Source of the DNA: Akkermansiaceae bacterium
Lineage (GTDB): Bacteria; Verrucomicrobiota; Verrucomicrobiia; Verrucomicrobiales; Akkermansiaceae
Length of the DNA: 53,386 nt
Reading direction: 5' to 3'
Assembly: GCA_025457665.1 (NCBI GenBank)
Contig: JALOTY010000018.1
Location: forward strand, 1 to 53,386
The notes under the pieces are model-generated. The model was given only the letters and a program-made list of their open reading frames with translations. It was not told the DNA's origin and ran no database searches. The translations under genes were made by a program, and so were the position numbers. Below, one piece after another: positions 31,896-40,914 of this stretch (positions within the stretch are counted from its first letter, which is position 1; every line of letters begins with the position of its first letter).

Positions 31896-33302
31896 TCAGG
31901 GGGCTTCACCCACCACTCGGAAAAATCCCTTGTCCACCCACGGCGGGGGGAAACTGACGGCAATGAGACCCGCAGCCACGCCACTGGACGAAGTTGCCGC
32001 GGGGAGCAAGGGTCCCCAGCTTTGCAGGGTCTCGCTGGAATCGATCTTGAGTTTGAAGCTCAGGGTATTGGTGCCGCTATCCCGGGTCAGAACGATGTCG
32101 CCGGGCTCGGTGCCGCCGCCGAGATTCGCGGCGATCCAATTCACCGCATTCAACTGGCTGACGAGAGGGTTGGTGAGGGATTCGAGAACTTCATCGCCAT
32201 CGCTGATCTGATCGGAATCGGTATCAGCGAGATCAGGATCCGTGAAATAGAGCACGATCTCCTGATAGTTCGTCAATCCATCCGCATCCGGGTCAGCCGT
32301 GTCCTGGGCAAAACCGGCCGTGAGGGTGACGGAAGCTGTGACGGTAAGGTTGAAGAAATCCGGCTCCGCGCCGAAAGGTGCGGACCACCCGGTGAACAAA
32401 CTCCCGTCCTTGGGCACGGCTTCGATGAGGACGCTTTCGTTCAGATCGTAGAGACCCGTTCCAAAAGTCTCGCCCAGAGCAGGATCCGAGGATTCCACCG
32501 ACACGAAGGCCTTGCCGGCGGCGGCAAGATCGGCCGTCAGACCCAGGGATGCCGCGCCGCGCTCGTAAAGCTCGGTCACATCGTTGCGACTCAGGGTGCG
32601 GTTCCAGATGGCGACTTCGTCGATGGAGCCATCAAACCAGCGCCCGTCGGCATTCCGATAGGTGCCGACGTGGAAGCCGGAATCCGGGATGATGAGGGTG
32701 GAGCCGGCGGGAATGACGAGGGTTTGGGAGACGAGACCGTTGATGTAGGTGACCACCGATCCAGCCACCGTGGCGGTGGCGGGGGTGAAGGCCAAAGCCA
32801 CGTGGTTCCAGGTTTCGGCGGTGAGGGTATCCGCGATGTCGCGGTTGCCGAAAAGGTCATTGGTGGGAGTGGTGTCGACCACCGTCTGGTGGTTGGTGCT
32901 GGCAGGATTGCCGCTTTCCCGGAGGCCGAAGGAAATGGCGAAGGAATTGTTTCCCGAGGTCTCGAACACCATCATCCGGGCGGTGCCAGCCGGGGCGAGA
33001 TCGGGGCGATACCAGGCACTTGCAGTCCAGGCTTGGTTGACATCGACGATGGTCGCCACATCAAGGTAGTCCCCATCACCGTCGAGCACCAGCGAGCCGG
33101 TTCCTGCCAATGCGGTGCCACCCGTGACGGCGGCATTTCCCACCAGCGTGCCATGGTAGGCGGCACCTCCCGAGGCTGAGGAGTGGTTGTCCGCAGTTCC
33201 CTCAAAGTCCCAGTAGGCGACGAGGTTGGTGGCAAGATCCGCCCGCACCCATGAGGTGGTGGCGAAAGCGAGGAGAATGAGGTGGAGGCGCTTCGGGGTC
33301 AT
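31896..33302 (-). CDS. Secreted LamG-domain protein with TSP3-like repeat (copy 1)
   Basis: 468-residue exported protein. Signal peptide (MTPKRLHLILLAFATTSWVRA), then a LamG/concanavalin-like domain (about 22-240) with LVAYWDFEGTADNHSS, GDYLDVATIVDVNQAWTASAWY and FDGSIDEVAIWNRTLS. About 265-325 is a repeat of the type GTGLYDLNESVLIEAVPKDGS...FTGWS. A calcium-binding TSP3-like stretch DPDADGLTNYQEI and DTDSDQISDGDEV follows. It ends in a short domain (FFRVVGEAP) with no PEP-CTERM tail. Strikingly similar to the genes at 33353 and 34240, so tandem duplication is likely. Confidence 0.88.
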   Translation of the reverse strand: MTPKRLHLILLAFATTSWVRADLATNLVAYWDFEGTADNHSSASGGAAYHGTLVGNAAVTGGTALAGTGSLVLDGDGDYLDVATIVDVNQAWTASAWYRPDLAPAGTARMMVFETSGNNSFAISFGLRESGNPASTNHQTVVDTTPTNDLFGNRDIADTLTAETWNHVALAFTPATATVAGSVVTYINGLVSQTLVIPAGSTLIIPDSGFHVGTYRNADGRWFDGSIDEVAIWNRTLSRNDVTELYERGAASLGLTADLAAAGKAFVSVESSDPALGETFGTGLYDLNESVLIEAVPKDGSLFTGWSAPFGAEPDFFNLTVTASVTLTAGFAQDTADPDADGLTNYQEIVLYFTDPDLADTDSDQISDGDEVLESLTNPLVSQLNAVNWIAANLGGGTEPGDIVLTRDSGTNTLSFKLKIDSSETLQSWGPLLPAATSSSGVAAGLIAVSFPPPWVDKGFFRVVGEAP

Positions 33303-33352
33303 GGCGATGGGATGGGAAGGAATTCCGTGACGATGGGGGTTCGATCCTTGGG

Positions 33353-34207
33353 TCAGCGTTGGCGGCGACCCAGGAGCGCGAGCAGGCCGAGACCGCCAAG
33401 CAGGGCGACGGATGGCTCCGGCACAGCGAGTCCGCTGAGTCCGCGCTGATAGAGGCTGTCGGCATTCACGCCGGTGTTGGCGTTGTTGATTTCCGTGGCG
33501 GCAAGCGTGCGGTTCCAGATGGCAACTTCATCGATGGCACCATCAAACCACCGACCATCCGCATTCCGATAGGTTCCGATGTGGAAACCGGTGGGGACGA
33601 CGAGGCTATCGGTGATGGGAATGGTCAGCGTGCTGGTGCTGTTGCCATTGATATAGGTCACGAGCGATCCGGTGCTGGAAGGTGTCGATGGCGTGAAAGC
33701 GAGGGCGACGTGATACCATGTGTTCGCGGTGGCAGTATCGGTGATATTGAAACTCGCATTCTGATCGGTGCCCGGTGTGTTATCCGTGAATGTCTGGTGG
33801 TTGGTATTCGTGGTGGGACTGCCCTCCCGGAGGCCGAAGGAAATGGCGAAGGAATTGTTTCCCGAGCTTTCGAAAATCATGAAACGCGTGGAGCCGCCGG
33901 GAGCCAGATCCGCCCGGTACCAAGCGCTCACCGTCCAAGGCTGGTTGACGTTGACGATGGAAGTCACGTCAAGGTAGTCGCCCGCTCCATCGAGCACCAG
34001 CGAGCCGCTTCCGACGCGGGTCGCGCCTCCGGTGAGCGAGGCATTTCCGATGAGGGTTCCATTGTAGGCGGAGCCGCCGCTGGCGAGGGAGCTGTTCAAG
34101 GCATTTCCCTCGAAATCCCAATAGGCGACGAGCTGGGTGGTCAGGGCGGCGGCGGCTGGCAAGGGGGCCAGACCGACGATGGCAAGGATCTTCAGAAACG
34201 TTTTCAT
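33353..34207 (-). CDS. LamG-domain PEP-CTERM protein (copy 2)
   Basis: 284-residue exported protein. Signal (MKTFLKILAIVGLAPLPAAAA), a LamG domain with LVAYWDFEGNALNSS, NQPWTVSAWYRADLAPGGS and FDGAIDEVAIWNRTLA, then directly a PEP-CTERM tail (AVPEPSVALLGGLGLLALLG, then RRQR). Compared with copies 1 and 3 the TSP3-like half is replaced by the sorting tail. Several stretches match copy 1 at nearly every residue (GFHIGTYRNADGRWFDG-type). The ATG at 34207 was chosen because it starts the signal peptide. Confidence 0.9.
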   Translation of the reverse strand: MKTFLKILAIVGLAPLPAAAALTTQLVAYWDFEGNALNSSLASGGSAYNGTLIGNASLTGGATRVGSGSLVLDGAGDYLDVTSIVNVNQPWTVSAWYRADLAPGGSTRFMIFESSGNNSFAISFGLREGSPTTNTNHQTFTDNTPGTDQNASFNITDTATANTWYHVALAFTPSTPSSTGSLVTYINGNSTSTLTIPITDSLVVPTGFHIGTYRNADGRWFDGAIDEVAIWNRTLAATEINNANTGVNADSLYQRGLSGLAVPEPSVALLGGLGLLALLGRRQR

Positions 34208-34239
34208 CGTGGAAGGGGGAATGAAAGGGTTCGGGAGAA

Positions 34240-35634
34240 TCATGGCTTGGTCCCTAACAGGATGTAGCTGTCCACCGTGTTGGACGGTGCGGGAAGGGTG
34301 ACGGTCCAGCCATCGACGCCGGGGACGATGGAGACGGAGGGCTGGGACGGATCGATCACCTGCCAGGAGTTCTGGTCAGCGGAGCCGAAGAGGCTCAGGG
34401 AGAGCGTGATGACCCCTGTGGTGGGGTTCCGCGAGAGCTGCGGGGTTCCCAAGGCGATGGCTCCGGCCTGACCGCCGGCAATGTTGTCGCGGACGAAATC
34501 GACCAAGGCCGCATCGCTCGACGTGGGTGAAAGCCCGATGGTGATTTCGGCGCCATCGGGGATTTCATCCCCATCGGTATCGGCGAGGTTCGGGTTGGTC
34601 AGATGGGTGACGATTTCGGCGAAATTGGTGAGACCGTCGCTATCGTTGTCGGCGGTGTCTTCCGCGAAACCGGCGGTGGCCGTGGCATTGGCGGTGGCGG
34701 TGTAAGTGAAGGAAGCCGCTTGGCCGGTGAAATCACCCGTCCAGCCGGTGAAGATGTATCCGGGGTTCGGCGTGGCGCTGATGGGAACCTGCTCATTGAG
34801 ATCATAAAGTCCCGAGCCACTCAATGAACCGACACCGGAGGGGCTGGCATTTAGAGTCACGGTGTATTTCACCGTCGTCAGGGCCTCGCCATCGACACCC
34901 AGTTGGTAGGCAAACTGGGCCTCTTGGGGGGTCAGGGAGCGGTCCCAGAGGGCGACCTCGTCGATGGCCCCGTTGAAGAATCGTGTGGTGGCGCGGGCAC
35001 ATCCGATGCGGAGGGCATTGGCGGTGACAAAGGTGTTCGTTCCGAGCGAGATGGGAGTCTGGGCGACACCATTGATGTAGATGCGCAGAGTCTTGGTGGT
35101 GGCATCGTAACTTTCCAACACGTGGTGCCAGATGTTCGGCACGGCGGCGTCAGGAATCTGGGTGTCGCGGGACAGGTCAGCACCCGGAGTCAGGTCGGTG
35201 AAGACTTGGAAATTGGTGTTTCCAGTCGACCCGTCCCGGAGGCCGAAGGACAGGCTGAATCCGGCCGCGGCGGATTGATAGGACTCGTAGACGAAATAGC
35301 GGTTCGCATCGCCTGTTCCCGCGGGAACCACGGTCGGCCTGAACCACGCGGAGACGGACCAACTGGCATTGACATCGAGCAGGCTGCCGACCGTCATGTA
35401 GTCGCCGTTTCCATCCAGCACCAAGGCCTGGGTGCCCGCCTTTGCCTGGGCCGTGGAGGCTGCCGCATTGCCGCTGAGGGTTCCATTGTAAGCAATGCCG
35501 CCGCTGGCGAGACCGTCGTTGGCGGCATCTCCCTCGAAGTCCCAATAGGCCAGAAGATTCTGCGTGAGTGTGGCACTCGCCGGGGAAAGCGTGGAGGCGA
35601 GCACAAGGATCGGCCAGATGGGTAGCGTTTTCAT
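34240..35634 (-). CDS. Secreted LamG-domain protein with TSP3-like repeat (copy 3)
   Basis: 464-residue exported protein built like copy 1: signal (MKTLPIWPILVLASTLSPASA), LamG (LLAYWDFEGDAANDG, VNASWSVSAWFRPTV, FNGAIDEVALWDRSLT), a GSGLYDLNEQVPISATPNPGY module and a TSP3-like calcium stretch (DNDSDGLTNFAEI, DTDGDEIPDGAEI). Ends ILLGTKP without a sorting tail. It is more diverged from copies 1 and 2 than they are from each other. First of the three copies on this strand; a possible phoD terminator lies about 60 bp upstream of it. Confidence 0.88.
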   Translation of the reverse strand: MKTLPIWPILVLASTLSPASATLTQNLLAYWDFEGDAANDGLASGGIAYNGTLSGNAAASTAQAKAGTQALVLDGNGDYMTVGSLLDVNASWSVSAWFRPTVVPAGTGDANRYFVYESYQSAAAGFSLSFGLRDGSTGNTNFQVFTDLTPGADLSRDTQIPDAAVPNIWHHVLESYDATTKTLRIYINGVAQTPISLGTNTFVTANALRIGCARATTRFFNGAIDEVALWDRSLTPQEAQFAYQLGVDGEALTTVKYTVTLNASPSGVGSLSGSGLYDLNEQVPISATPNPGYIFTGWTGDFTGQAASFTYTATANATATAGFAEDTADNDSDGLTNFAEIVTHLTNPNLADTDGDEIPDGAEITIGLSPTSSDAALVDFVRDNIAGGQAGAIALGTPQLSRNPTTGVITLSLSLFGSADQNSWQVIDPSQPSVSIVPGVDGWTVTLPAPSNTVDSYILLGTKP

Positions 35635-35696
35635 AAAATCAGGAGGTTCGGCGGGAAAAACAGGGGACGAGCACCAATCTAAGGCTCGAGAATGAG

Positions 35697-35726
35697 AAAA
35701 AACTTCAATGGGTCAAACTGAAAGTT
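35697..35726 (-). terminator. Possible intrinsic terminator after phoD
   Basis: On the minus strand AACTTTCA pairs with TGAAGTT (one bulge) and runs into TTTTTT. It lies about 75 bp after the phoD stop. The stem is short and AT-rich, so it is weak. Nothing else is supported in 35635-35799. Confidence 0.4.
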
Positions 35727-35799
35727 TCTTTGGGGCAACTTTGTAACCTTAGTCGTCCTCAGGCTTGTGAAGGCCTGGTGAGAGAGGTCGATGGTGAAA

Positions 35800-38253
35800 T
35801 CAGGGACCCATGAGACGGCCGCGGAAAAACATCCGGGGGCTCTCGTGCCCGGGAAGCTCGAACCGCAGATCGCTCCCTGGGAGGTCATCGATGGGCGTGG
35901 CATCCGCAGGAATCCAGGCCCCGAGATACTCGGAGGCTTCAAGCGTGAGGTTGACGGTGAGGTTCCCGGTGGCGGGATCACGAAAGGCGACGATGGGCTG
36001 GGAGGCTCCGGGATTCGCGAGGTTTCGAAGGGTGTCGTAAAGCGGCGTATCATCGAGACCCGGATGGCTGCCGGCTTGAAACTCAAGGTAGGCCGGGACC
36101 CCATCGCCATCGACGTCCGACAAGGCATCTGCCGGGGCATCCGGATCCAAACCGTGCAGGTTCTCATACCAATCAGCGAGAGTGTCTCCATCGCGGTCTT
36201 CTTCTAACAGAGCAAGCGGCAGGGCCGGTGGCGTGCCGGATCCATGGAGTTCGGTGATTTCCGCAGGAGTGAGCGTGCGCTGCCAGATCGCGACTTCATC
36301 GATGAGGCCTTGGAAATTCCTTCCTGTTCCCTCGCGATGGCCGCCAATGACCAGGCCGCCCATTTCCGATGCCGGTCCGGGAACGGGAAGCGCATGGCTG
36401 ACGGCCTCCGTACCATTGATGTGGAGCTTCAGATGCGTGCGATCGAATCCCACCACGAGGTGGGTCCAGAGGTCGGCAAGGACGCTGCGATCCACCTCGA
36501 AGTCGAAAGGGCCTTGGGCGATCGCGGTCGGCGCCGAGGAAGTGGACGCCGCTGGCTGGAGAGTGAAAGTGTGGAGCTGGAGATTGACCTTTTCGGGGTC
36601 GGTGGCGGAGGCGCGGAGTCCGAGGGAGAAGTGGTAGGCCGGGTCATTTCCCACAGCGCCGTTCAGGGTGCTTTCGACGAGGAACTGTCGGTCGGTGCTG
36701 CCATGGGCGGGCAGGCCGGTGGCCTTGCACCAGAGCGAAAGGGTGTGAGCGGCCGAGTTGTCATCGAGGACCGACCGCGGCACGCGGAGATACTGGCTGG
36801 AGGCGCGAACGAACGATGCCGCCCCACCCCGCAGCCCGCCATCGGCCACGAGGCTTGCTCCATTTTCCGCCACGGCATGGGCGCGCCCTGCGAGCACCGA
36901 GCGGTTTTCAAAATCCCCGCTGAAATCCCACCAGGCACGGAGCCCTTTTCCGAGCCCTTCGCCGCTGCGGGGGATGAGCTGATCGTAGGGCACGACCACC
37001 TCGCGCTGGATCGACCCATCGGCCAGATAAAACCGGGCGGAGAGAATCGCGGGAGTCACCCGGGTGTCGGCAGTGAGGGTCAGAAACTGCCGGGGCTGCT
37101 GCGAGGACCATTCGAGATCCGGATGGGCGACATCGAGGCTTGGGATGACCGAGGTGTGGGCGGGTGAGGTGATGAAATCATGGAGATCATAACCCACGCG
37201 GCGCGGATGGATGAGGTGCCGCGAGACGTGGATGTCCCCGCCGACGAGGACGACGCCGGGGATGCCCTGCTCGCGGACGTAGTCCAGAAGCGCATCGCGC
37301 TCGTACCAGTAGGTGAACATGTCATCGGTCTCGGAATTCTTTTTGTCCTGCCAGATCTGACCCATGAGCAGGACCTTGAAGGGGGCCTTGGAGGCGCGGA
37401 GGGCATCACGAATCCATTGCCACTGGGCGGGGCCGAAACAGGTCTTTTGGGTCGGATCCACCGGGGACTCCAACGTTTGGGAATACCAGCGGGGATCGAG
37501 CAGGAAGATTTCCATGGGCCCGGTGGCCAGCTGGTGGTGGACGCCGCCATCCCCCTCGCCGAATCGACCATGGGCGCGGTATTCCATGAACCCCTGGCGG
37601 GTCAGGTTCTTGTAGCTGACGCTGGCCCCGTTGCCATTGTTCAGGCCGAAGTCGTGATCGTCCCAGGTCCCGACGGTGGGGGTCTTGCGGATCAGCGATG
37701 CCATGAAGGGCGTGCTGAGGAAGGCCTGATGTTTGTCGCGGATCTGGGTGAGATTCCCCGTATCGATGTAGGGCGTATCCCCGCCGAGCAGCAGGTAGTC
37801 CACGCCCAGGGTCTCCATGCGCTGCCAGACCGGCTCGGAGGTGGCATTCGCACAGGAAACAAATCCCGCCGTCACCACACCCCGCTTGCCCACCGGAAGC
37901 GGAGTGCGAAAGCTCAAGCCATCCGCAGGACCCAGAACAGGAGTCGGAGTCCCGCCGTTGATGGCATCGATCCGATAGTCGTAATCGCGATCCGCCTGCA
38001 ATCCGGTGACATGGAATTTCGCCACATAATCGCTGGCTGCGGCGCTGGTGGCATCGGCGCTGGCAACTTCGGCAGCGCCGTCGAGCACGGTTAGCCTCAA
38101 GGCGGTTTCCACGTCTCCGGGCCGGTAGAGGAAATGGGCCTCGGTGGGGGTCACCGTGCCCACCATGGGCCCCGTCTGCGCGCCCAATGGGGAAAAAATG
38201 CCTGTCAAAGCAAGGAAGCCGGGAATCAGCCCGGAGGGAAGCATGCCTCTCAT
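35800..38253 (-). CDS. PhoD-like alkaline phosphatase fused to LamG and calcium-repeat region
   Basis: 817-residue exported multidomain protein. After a signal (MRGMLPSGLIPGFLALTGIFSPLGA) comes a PhoD-type metallophosphatase (about 30-430) with FVSCANATSEPVW, LLLGGDTPYID, GTWDDHDFGLNN and GGDIHVSRHLIHP, the metal-binding blocks of this family. About 450-670 is a LamG domain (LRAWWDFSGDFENRS, QGLIDEVAIWQRTLT) like those in the three genes downstream. A D-rich stretch (DRDGDTLADWYEN and DVDGDGVPAYLEF) follows. It likely frees phosphate from phosphodiesters while attached to a polymer or surface. Transcribed from the divergent region with the MFS gene. Confidence 0.88.
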   Translation of the reverse strand: MRGMLPSGLIPGFLALTGIFSPLGAQTGPMVGTVTPTEAHFLYRPGDVETALRLTVLDGAAEVASADATSAAASDYVAKFHVTGLQADRDYDYRIDAINGGTPTPVLGPADGLSFRTPLPVGKRGVVTAGFVSCANATSEPVWQRMETLGVDYLLLGGDTPYIDTGNLTQIRDKHQAFLSTPFMASLIRKTPTVGTWDDHDFGLNNGNGASVSYKNLTRQGFMEYRAHGRFGEGDGGVHHQLATGPMEIFLLDPRWYSQTLESPVDPTQKTCFGPAQWQWIRDALRASKAPFKVLLMGQIWQDKKNSETDDMFTYWYERDALLDYVREQGIPGVVLVGGDIHVSRHLIHPRRVGYDLHDFITSPAHTSVIPSLDVAHPDLEWSSQQPRQFLTLTADTRVTPAILSARFYLADGSIQREVVVPYDQLIPRSGEGLGKGLRAWWDFSGDFENRSVLAGRAHAVAENGASLVADGGLRGGAASFVRASSQYLRVPRSVLDDNSAAHTLSLWCKATGLPAHGSTDRQFLVESTLNGAVGNDPAYHFSLGLRASATDPEKVNLQLHTFTLQPAASTSSAPTAIAQGPFDFEVDRSVLADLWTHLVVGFDRTHLKLHINGTEAVSHALPVPGPASEMGGLVIGGHREGTGRNFQGLIDEVAIWQRTLTPAEITELHGSGTPPALPLALLEEDRDGDTLADWYENLHGLDPDAPADALSDVDGDGVPAYLEFQAGSHPGLDDTPLYDTLRNLANPGASQPIVAFRDPATGNLTVNLTLEASEYLGAWIPADATPIDDLPGSDLRFELPGHESPRMFFRGRLMGP

Positions 38254-38289
38254 CGCCTCCTAAACTGCGGGGCTGGTGCCTCATGACAA

Positions 38290-38321
38290 GTCAAAAGTTT
38301 CCCATAAGAAACATTTTTGAC
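38290..38321. promoter_or_regulatory. Palindrome between phoD and the MFS gene
   Basis: GTCAAAAGTTTC (38290-38301) and GAAACATTTTTGAC (38308-38321) are inverted copies, one with two extra bases, separated by CCATAA. It lies 37 bp from the phoD start and about 160 bp from the MFS start, where an operator for both would be expected. TTGACA (38316-38321 region) overlaps its right arm. The rest of 38254-38478 is AT-rich and holds no gene I can support. Confidence 0.45.
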
Positions 38322-38478
38322 ACATTTGGGTCCTTGAGGCTGTTGGAGGATCTGAGGGGATGTCCGGTTCTTTCCCGCCATGAAAAAGTTTCCCGAAAAG
38401 CAAGAAAAGAAATTGAAGGAAACTCTGGATTTGCGAGCGTCGGGGTCGGTTCCGGTGCAAGGCTTGGGCCGAACGATC

Positions 38479-39750
38479 ATGCCAGTTGAAGTTGACCAGA
38501 AGCGCTTTGAGAGAGCCAGGGTGGGGACCCTTCTGGCGGTGATGTTCTGCTATGTGTTTTACTACACCGGGCGGCAGAATTTCGGTTTCGCGATTCCGGG
38601 GATGGGGGCGGAGCTTGGCTTGACGAAGGCTCAGTTGGGCTGGTGCGGGGCGGCGATGTTGTGGGCCTATGCGATCGGACAAATGATCAATGGCCAACTT
38701 GCCGACCGCTGGGGAGGAAGGCGGATGATGAGCATGGGCGGGATCATTTCCTTCGGTTTCAACTGGGTGGTGAGTTTCGCCGGCGGGCTGGCCGGGGTGC
38801 TGGTGCCCTGGGGGGCGAACGGTTTCGCGCAATCGATGGGCTGGGCACCGGGCAGCCGCATCCTTTCGAACTGGTGGGGGAAAAAGCACCGGGGACGGAT
38901 CTATGGTTGGTATGTTTTCGCGGCCGGCATGTCCTCGGTGATCACCTTCATCCTTTCCGCGTGGGTGGTCGCTTACGACTGGCGGTGGATCTTCCGGCTG
39001 CCCTGCCTGCTGATGCTCTTGGGCTGTGTGGTTTTCTGGCTGGTGGCGCGGGACAAGCCTTCGGATGCCGGGTATGCCGACATCAACGAGGAAACCCCGA
39101 GCCCCGGGGAAATCGAAGCCCCGGCCGGGCCGCCCTTGACGTGGTGGCAGCGTTACCGTGCCGGCCTGACCTCCCTGCCCTTCCTTTGCGGATGTGCGGC
39201 GATCGGCTTCCAAAATTTGGCCCGCTATGGCCTGCTGATTTGGGTGCCGGTGCATTTCCTGGGCAAGAATTTCAAGGAGTCTCCGGACAAATGGGTCTCC
39301 GTGGCCCTGCCGGTGGGCATGGCTTTGGGGGCGGTCTCGGCCGGTTGGCTCTCCGACCGGGTGTTTCGCGGCGGCCGCTCTGCTCCAGTGATCCTTTTCC
39401 TCCTCCTGGCTGCGGCCTGCGCCGCAGGCATGGGAGCGCTGCCCCGGGGTTCGGGCCTCGCCATCCCCCTGCTCTTCCTCACCGGCTTCTTCGTCTATGG
39501 CCCCCAATCCGCCTTCTGGGCGCTGGCTCCGGACCTACTGGGCAGCCGCCTCACCGGAACCGGCACGGGCATCATGAATTTCTTCGCCTATCTTTTCGCC
39601 GGACTCGGAGAGCCCTTGGTCGGTCACCTCATCGAACAAAGCGGAAGAACAGGCATCGTTTTTCCCGTCGTATCCTGCGCTTGCGTGCTTGGTGCGCTGA
39701 TGATGGGCTTCGTGCCGCTCCTCTCCCGGCAAAGCCGTTTGAATCCATGA
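38479..39750 (+). CDS. MFS organophosphate transporter (GlpT/UhpT-like)
   Basis: 423-residue inner-membrane carrier with about 12 helices. FCYVFYYTGRQNFGFAIPGM near the start, AYAIGQMINGQLADRWGGRRMM and ILSNWWGKKHRGRIYGWY follow the GlpT/UhpT/PgtP pattern of organophosphate:phosphate antiporters; the early Arg in YTGRQNF corresponds to a phosphate-binding Arg of that group. The ATG at 38479 (MPVEVDQKRFERARVG) was preferred to one at 38380 that adds 33 Lys/Glu-rich residues of unlike composition. The stop overlaps the next gene (ATGA), so both form one operon. Confidence 0.85.
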   Translation: MPVEVDQKRFERARVGTLLAVMFCYVFYYTGRQNFGFAIPGMGAELGLTKAQLGWCGAAMLWAYAIGQMINGQLADRWGGRRMMSMGGIISFGFNWVVSFAGGLAGVLVPWGANGFAQSMGWAPGSRILSNWWGKKHRGRIYGWYVFAAGMSSVITFILSAWVVAYDWRWIFRLPCLLMLLGCVVFWLVARDKPSDAGYADINEETPSPGEIEAPAGPPLTWWQRYRAGLTSLPFLCGCAAIGFQNLARYGLLIWVPVHFLGKNFKESPDKWVSVALPVGMALGAVSAGWLSDRVFRGGRSAPVILFLLLAAACAAGMGALPRGSGLAIPLLFLTGFFVYGPQSAFWALAPDLLGSRLTGTGTGIMNFFAYLFAGLGEPLVGHLIEQSGRTGIVFPVVSCACVLGALMMGFVPLLSRQSRLNP

Positions 39751-40841
39751 ATACCGAACGATCCAGCGCCCGGGCACTTGCCGCCGTCTTTTCGGGCCAT
39801 GGCCTGCCCTTCCGGCTCGAGGAGTTTCCCATCCCGGCCCCCGGCCCCCGGGAAATCCTGGTGGAAATCACTTGCAGCACCATCTGTGGCAGCGACCTCC
39901 ACACTTGGCACGGCCGACGGCAGGAACCCACTCCCTGCGTTCTGGGCCATGAGATCGTTGGCCGCATCGTCGCCTTTGGACCCGGGGCTCCGCGAATGGA
40001 TCTGCGGGGCGATCCCCTGCGCGAGGGCGACCGGATCACTTGGACGCTAGCCGCATCCTGCGGCGAGTGTTTTTTCTGCACCCGGGGCCTGCCGCAGAAA
40101 TGCGAGCACCTCTTCAAGTACGGCCACAGCGCCATCTCTCCCGGCAGGGAGTTCAGCGGCGGTTTCGCCGAGTGCTGTGTGCTCACCGCCGGGACCGGGA
40201 TCATCCGGCTTCCCGATGATCTGAGCGATGCCATGGCCGCCCCGGCGAACTGCGCGGTTTCCACCGTGGCCGCCGCCATCCGGCTCGCGGGAAATCTGGA
40301 GGGCAGCACCGTGGCGGTCCTGGGCTGCGGCGTGCTGGGATTGACCGCATGCGCCATGGCACGGCAGGCCGGCGCGGCCGAAGTCATCGCCTGCGATCTC
40401 GATGCCGACAGGCGCAGCTCCGCGGAAAGTTTCGGTGCCGGTCAGTTCGCCCGGCCGGACCATCTCAAGTCCCTTTCCCGCGAGCTGACCCACGGCAGAG
40501 GCTGCGATGTGATCCTGGAATTCTCCGGTTCAAATGCCGCGGTGGCCGGGGGCATCGAAGTCCTGAGGACCGGGGGCACGGCCGTGATTGCCGGCACCAC
40601 GACGCCCTGCGGACCCATCGATCTCGACCCGAACGACCTCGTCCGCCGCATGCTGACCCTCCGGGGACTGCACAACTACGGCCCGGATGACCTCGTGACC
40701 GCCGTCGATTTCCTCATCCAAGCCCGCCACCGTTTTCCGTTTCACGACCTCTGCGGCGATAGCTTCCGACTCGAGGGGATCGATGCCGCCTTCGAATCCT
40801 CCACGGCCCGAGCCGGTCTTCGCACCGCAGTCATGCCGTGA
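39747..40841 (+). CDS. Zinc alcohol dehydrogenase, HpnZ-like (phosphonate-associated)
   Basis: 364-residue medium-chain dehydrogenase. Catalytic zinc region ICGSDLHTWHGRR and GHEIVGRI, structural zinc region with CGECFFCTRGLPQKC, and cofactor motif VAVLGCGVLGLTACAMA. The stretch GLPQKCEHLFKYGH and GGFAECCVL is typical of the proposed HpnZ branch, alcohol dehydrogenases often found beside phosphonate-use genes. The start at 39747 overlaps the MFS stop (ATGA); an upstream open frame is only read-through. With a likely organophosphate carrier beside it, a phosphorylated or phosphonate-derived alcohol is a plausible substrate, but this is inference. Confidence 0.85.
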   Translation: MNTERSSARALAAVFSGHGLPFRLEEFPIPAPGPREILVEITCSTICGSDLHTWHGRRQEPTPCVLGHEIVGRIVAFGPGAPRMDLRGDPLREGDRITWTLAASCGECFFCTRGLPQKCEHLFKYGHSAISPGREFSGGFAECCVLTAGTGIIRLPDDLSDAMAAPANCAVSTVAAAIRLAGNLEGSTVAVLGCGVLGLTACAMARQAGAAEVIACDLDADRRSSAESFGAGQFARPDHLKSLSRELTHGRGCDVILEFSGSNAAVAGGIEVLRTGGTAVIAGTTTPCGPIDLDPNDLVRRMLTLRGLHNYGPDDLVTAVDFLIQARHRFPFHDLCGDSFRLEGIDAAFESSTARAGLRTAVMP

Positions 40842-40914
40842 TTCACCCGGCGACACGCTTGCGGATTGCCCCCATGGGGAAAGGGGGCGAAAACAAGCGC
40901 GTCCACCGGCCGCC

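Noticed and set aside
33330..33360. tRNA T-loop-like GGTTCGATCC between LamG genes
   Set aside because: No acceptor, D-arm or anticodon-arm pairing can be built around it.
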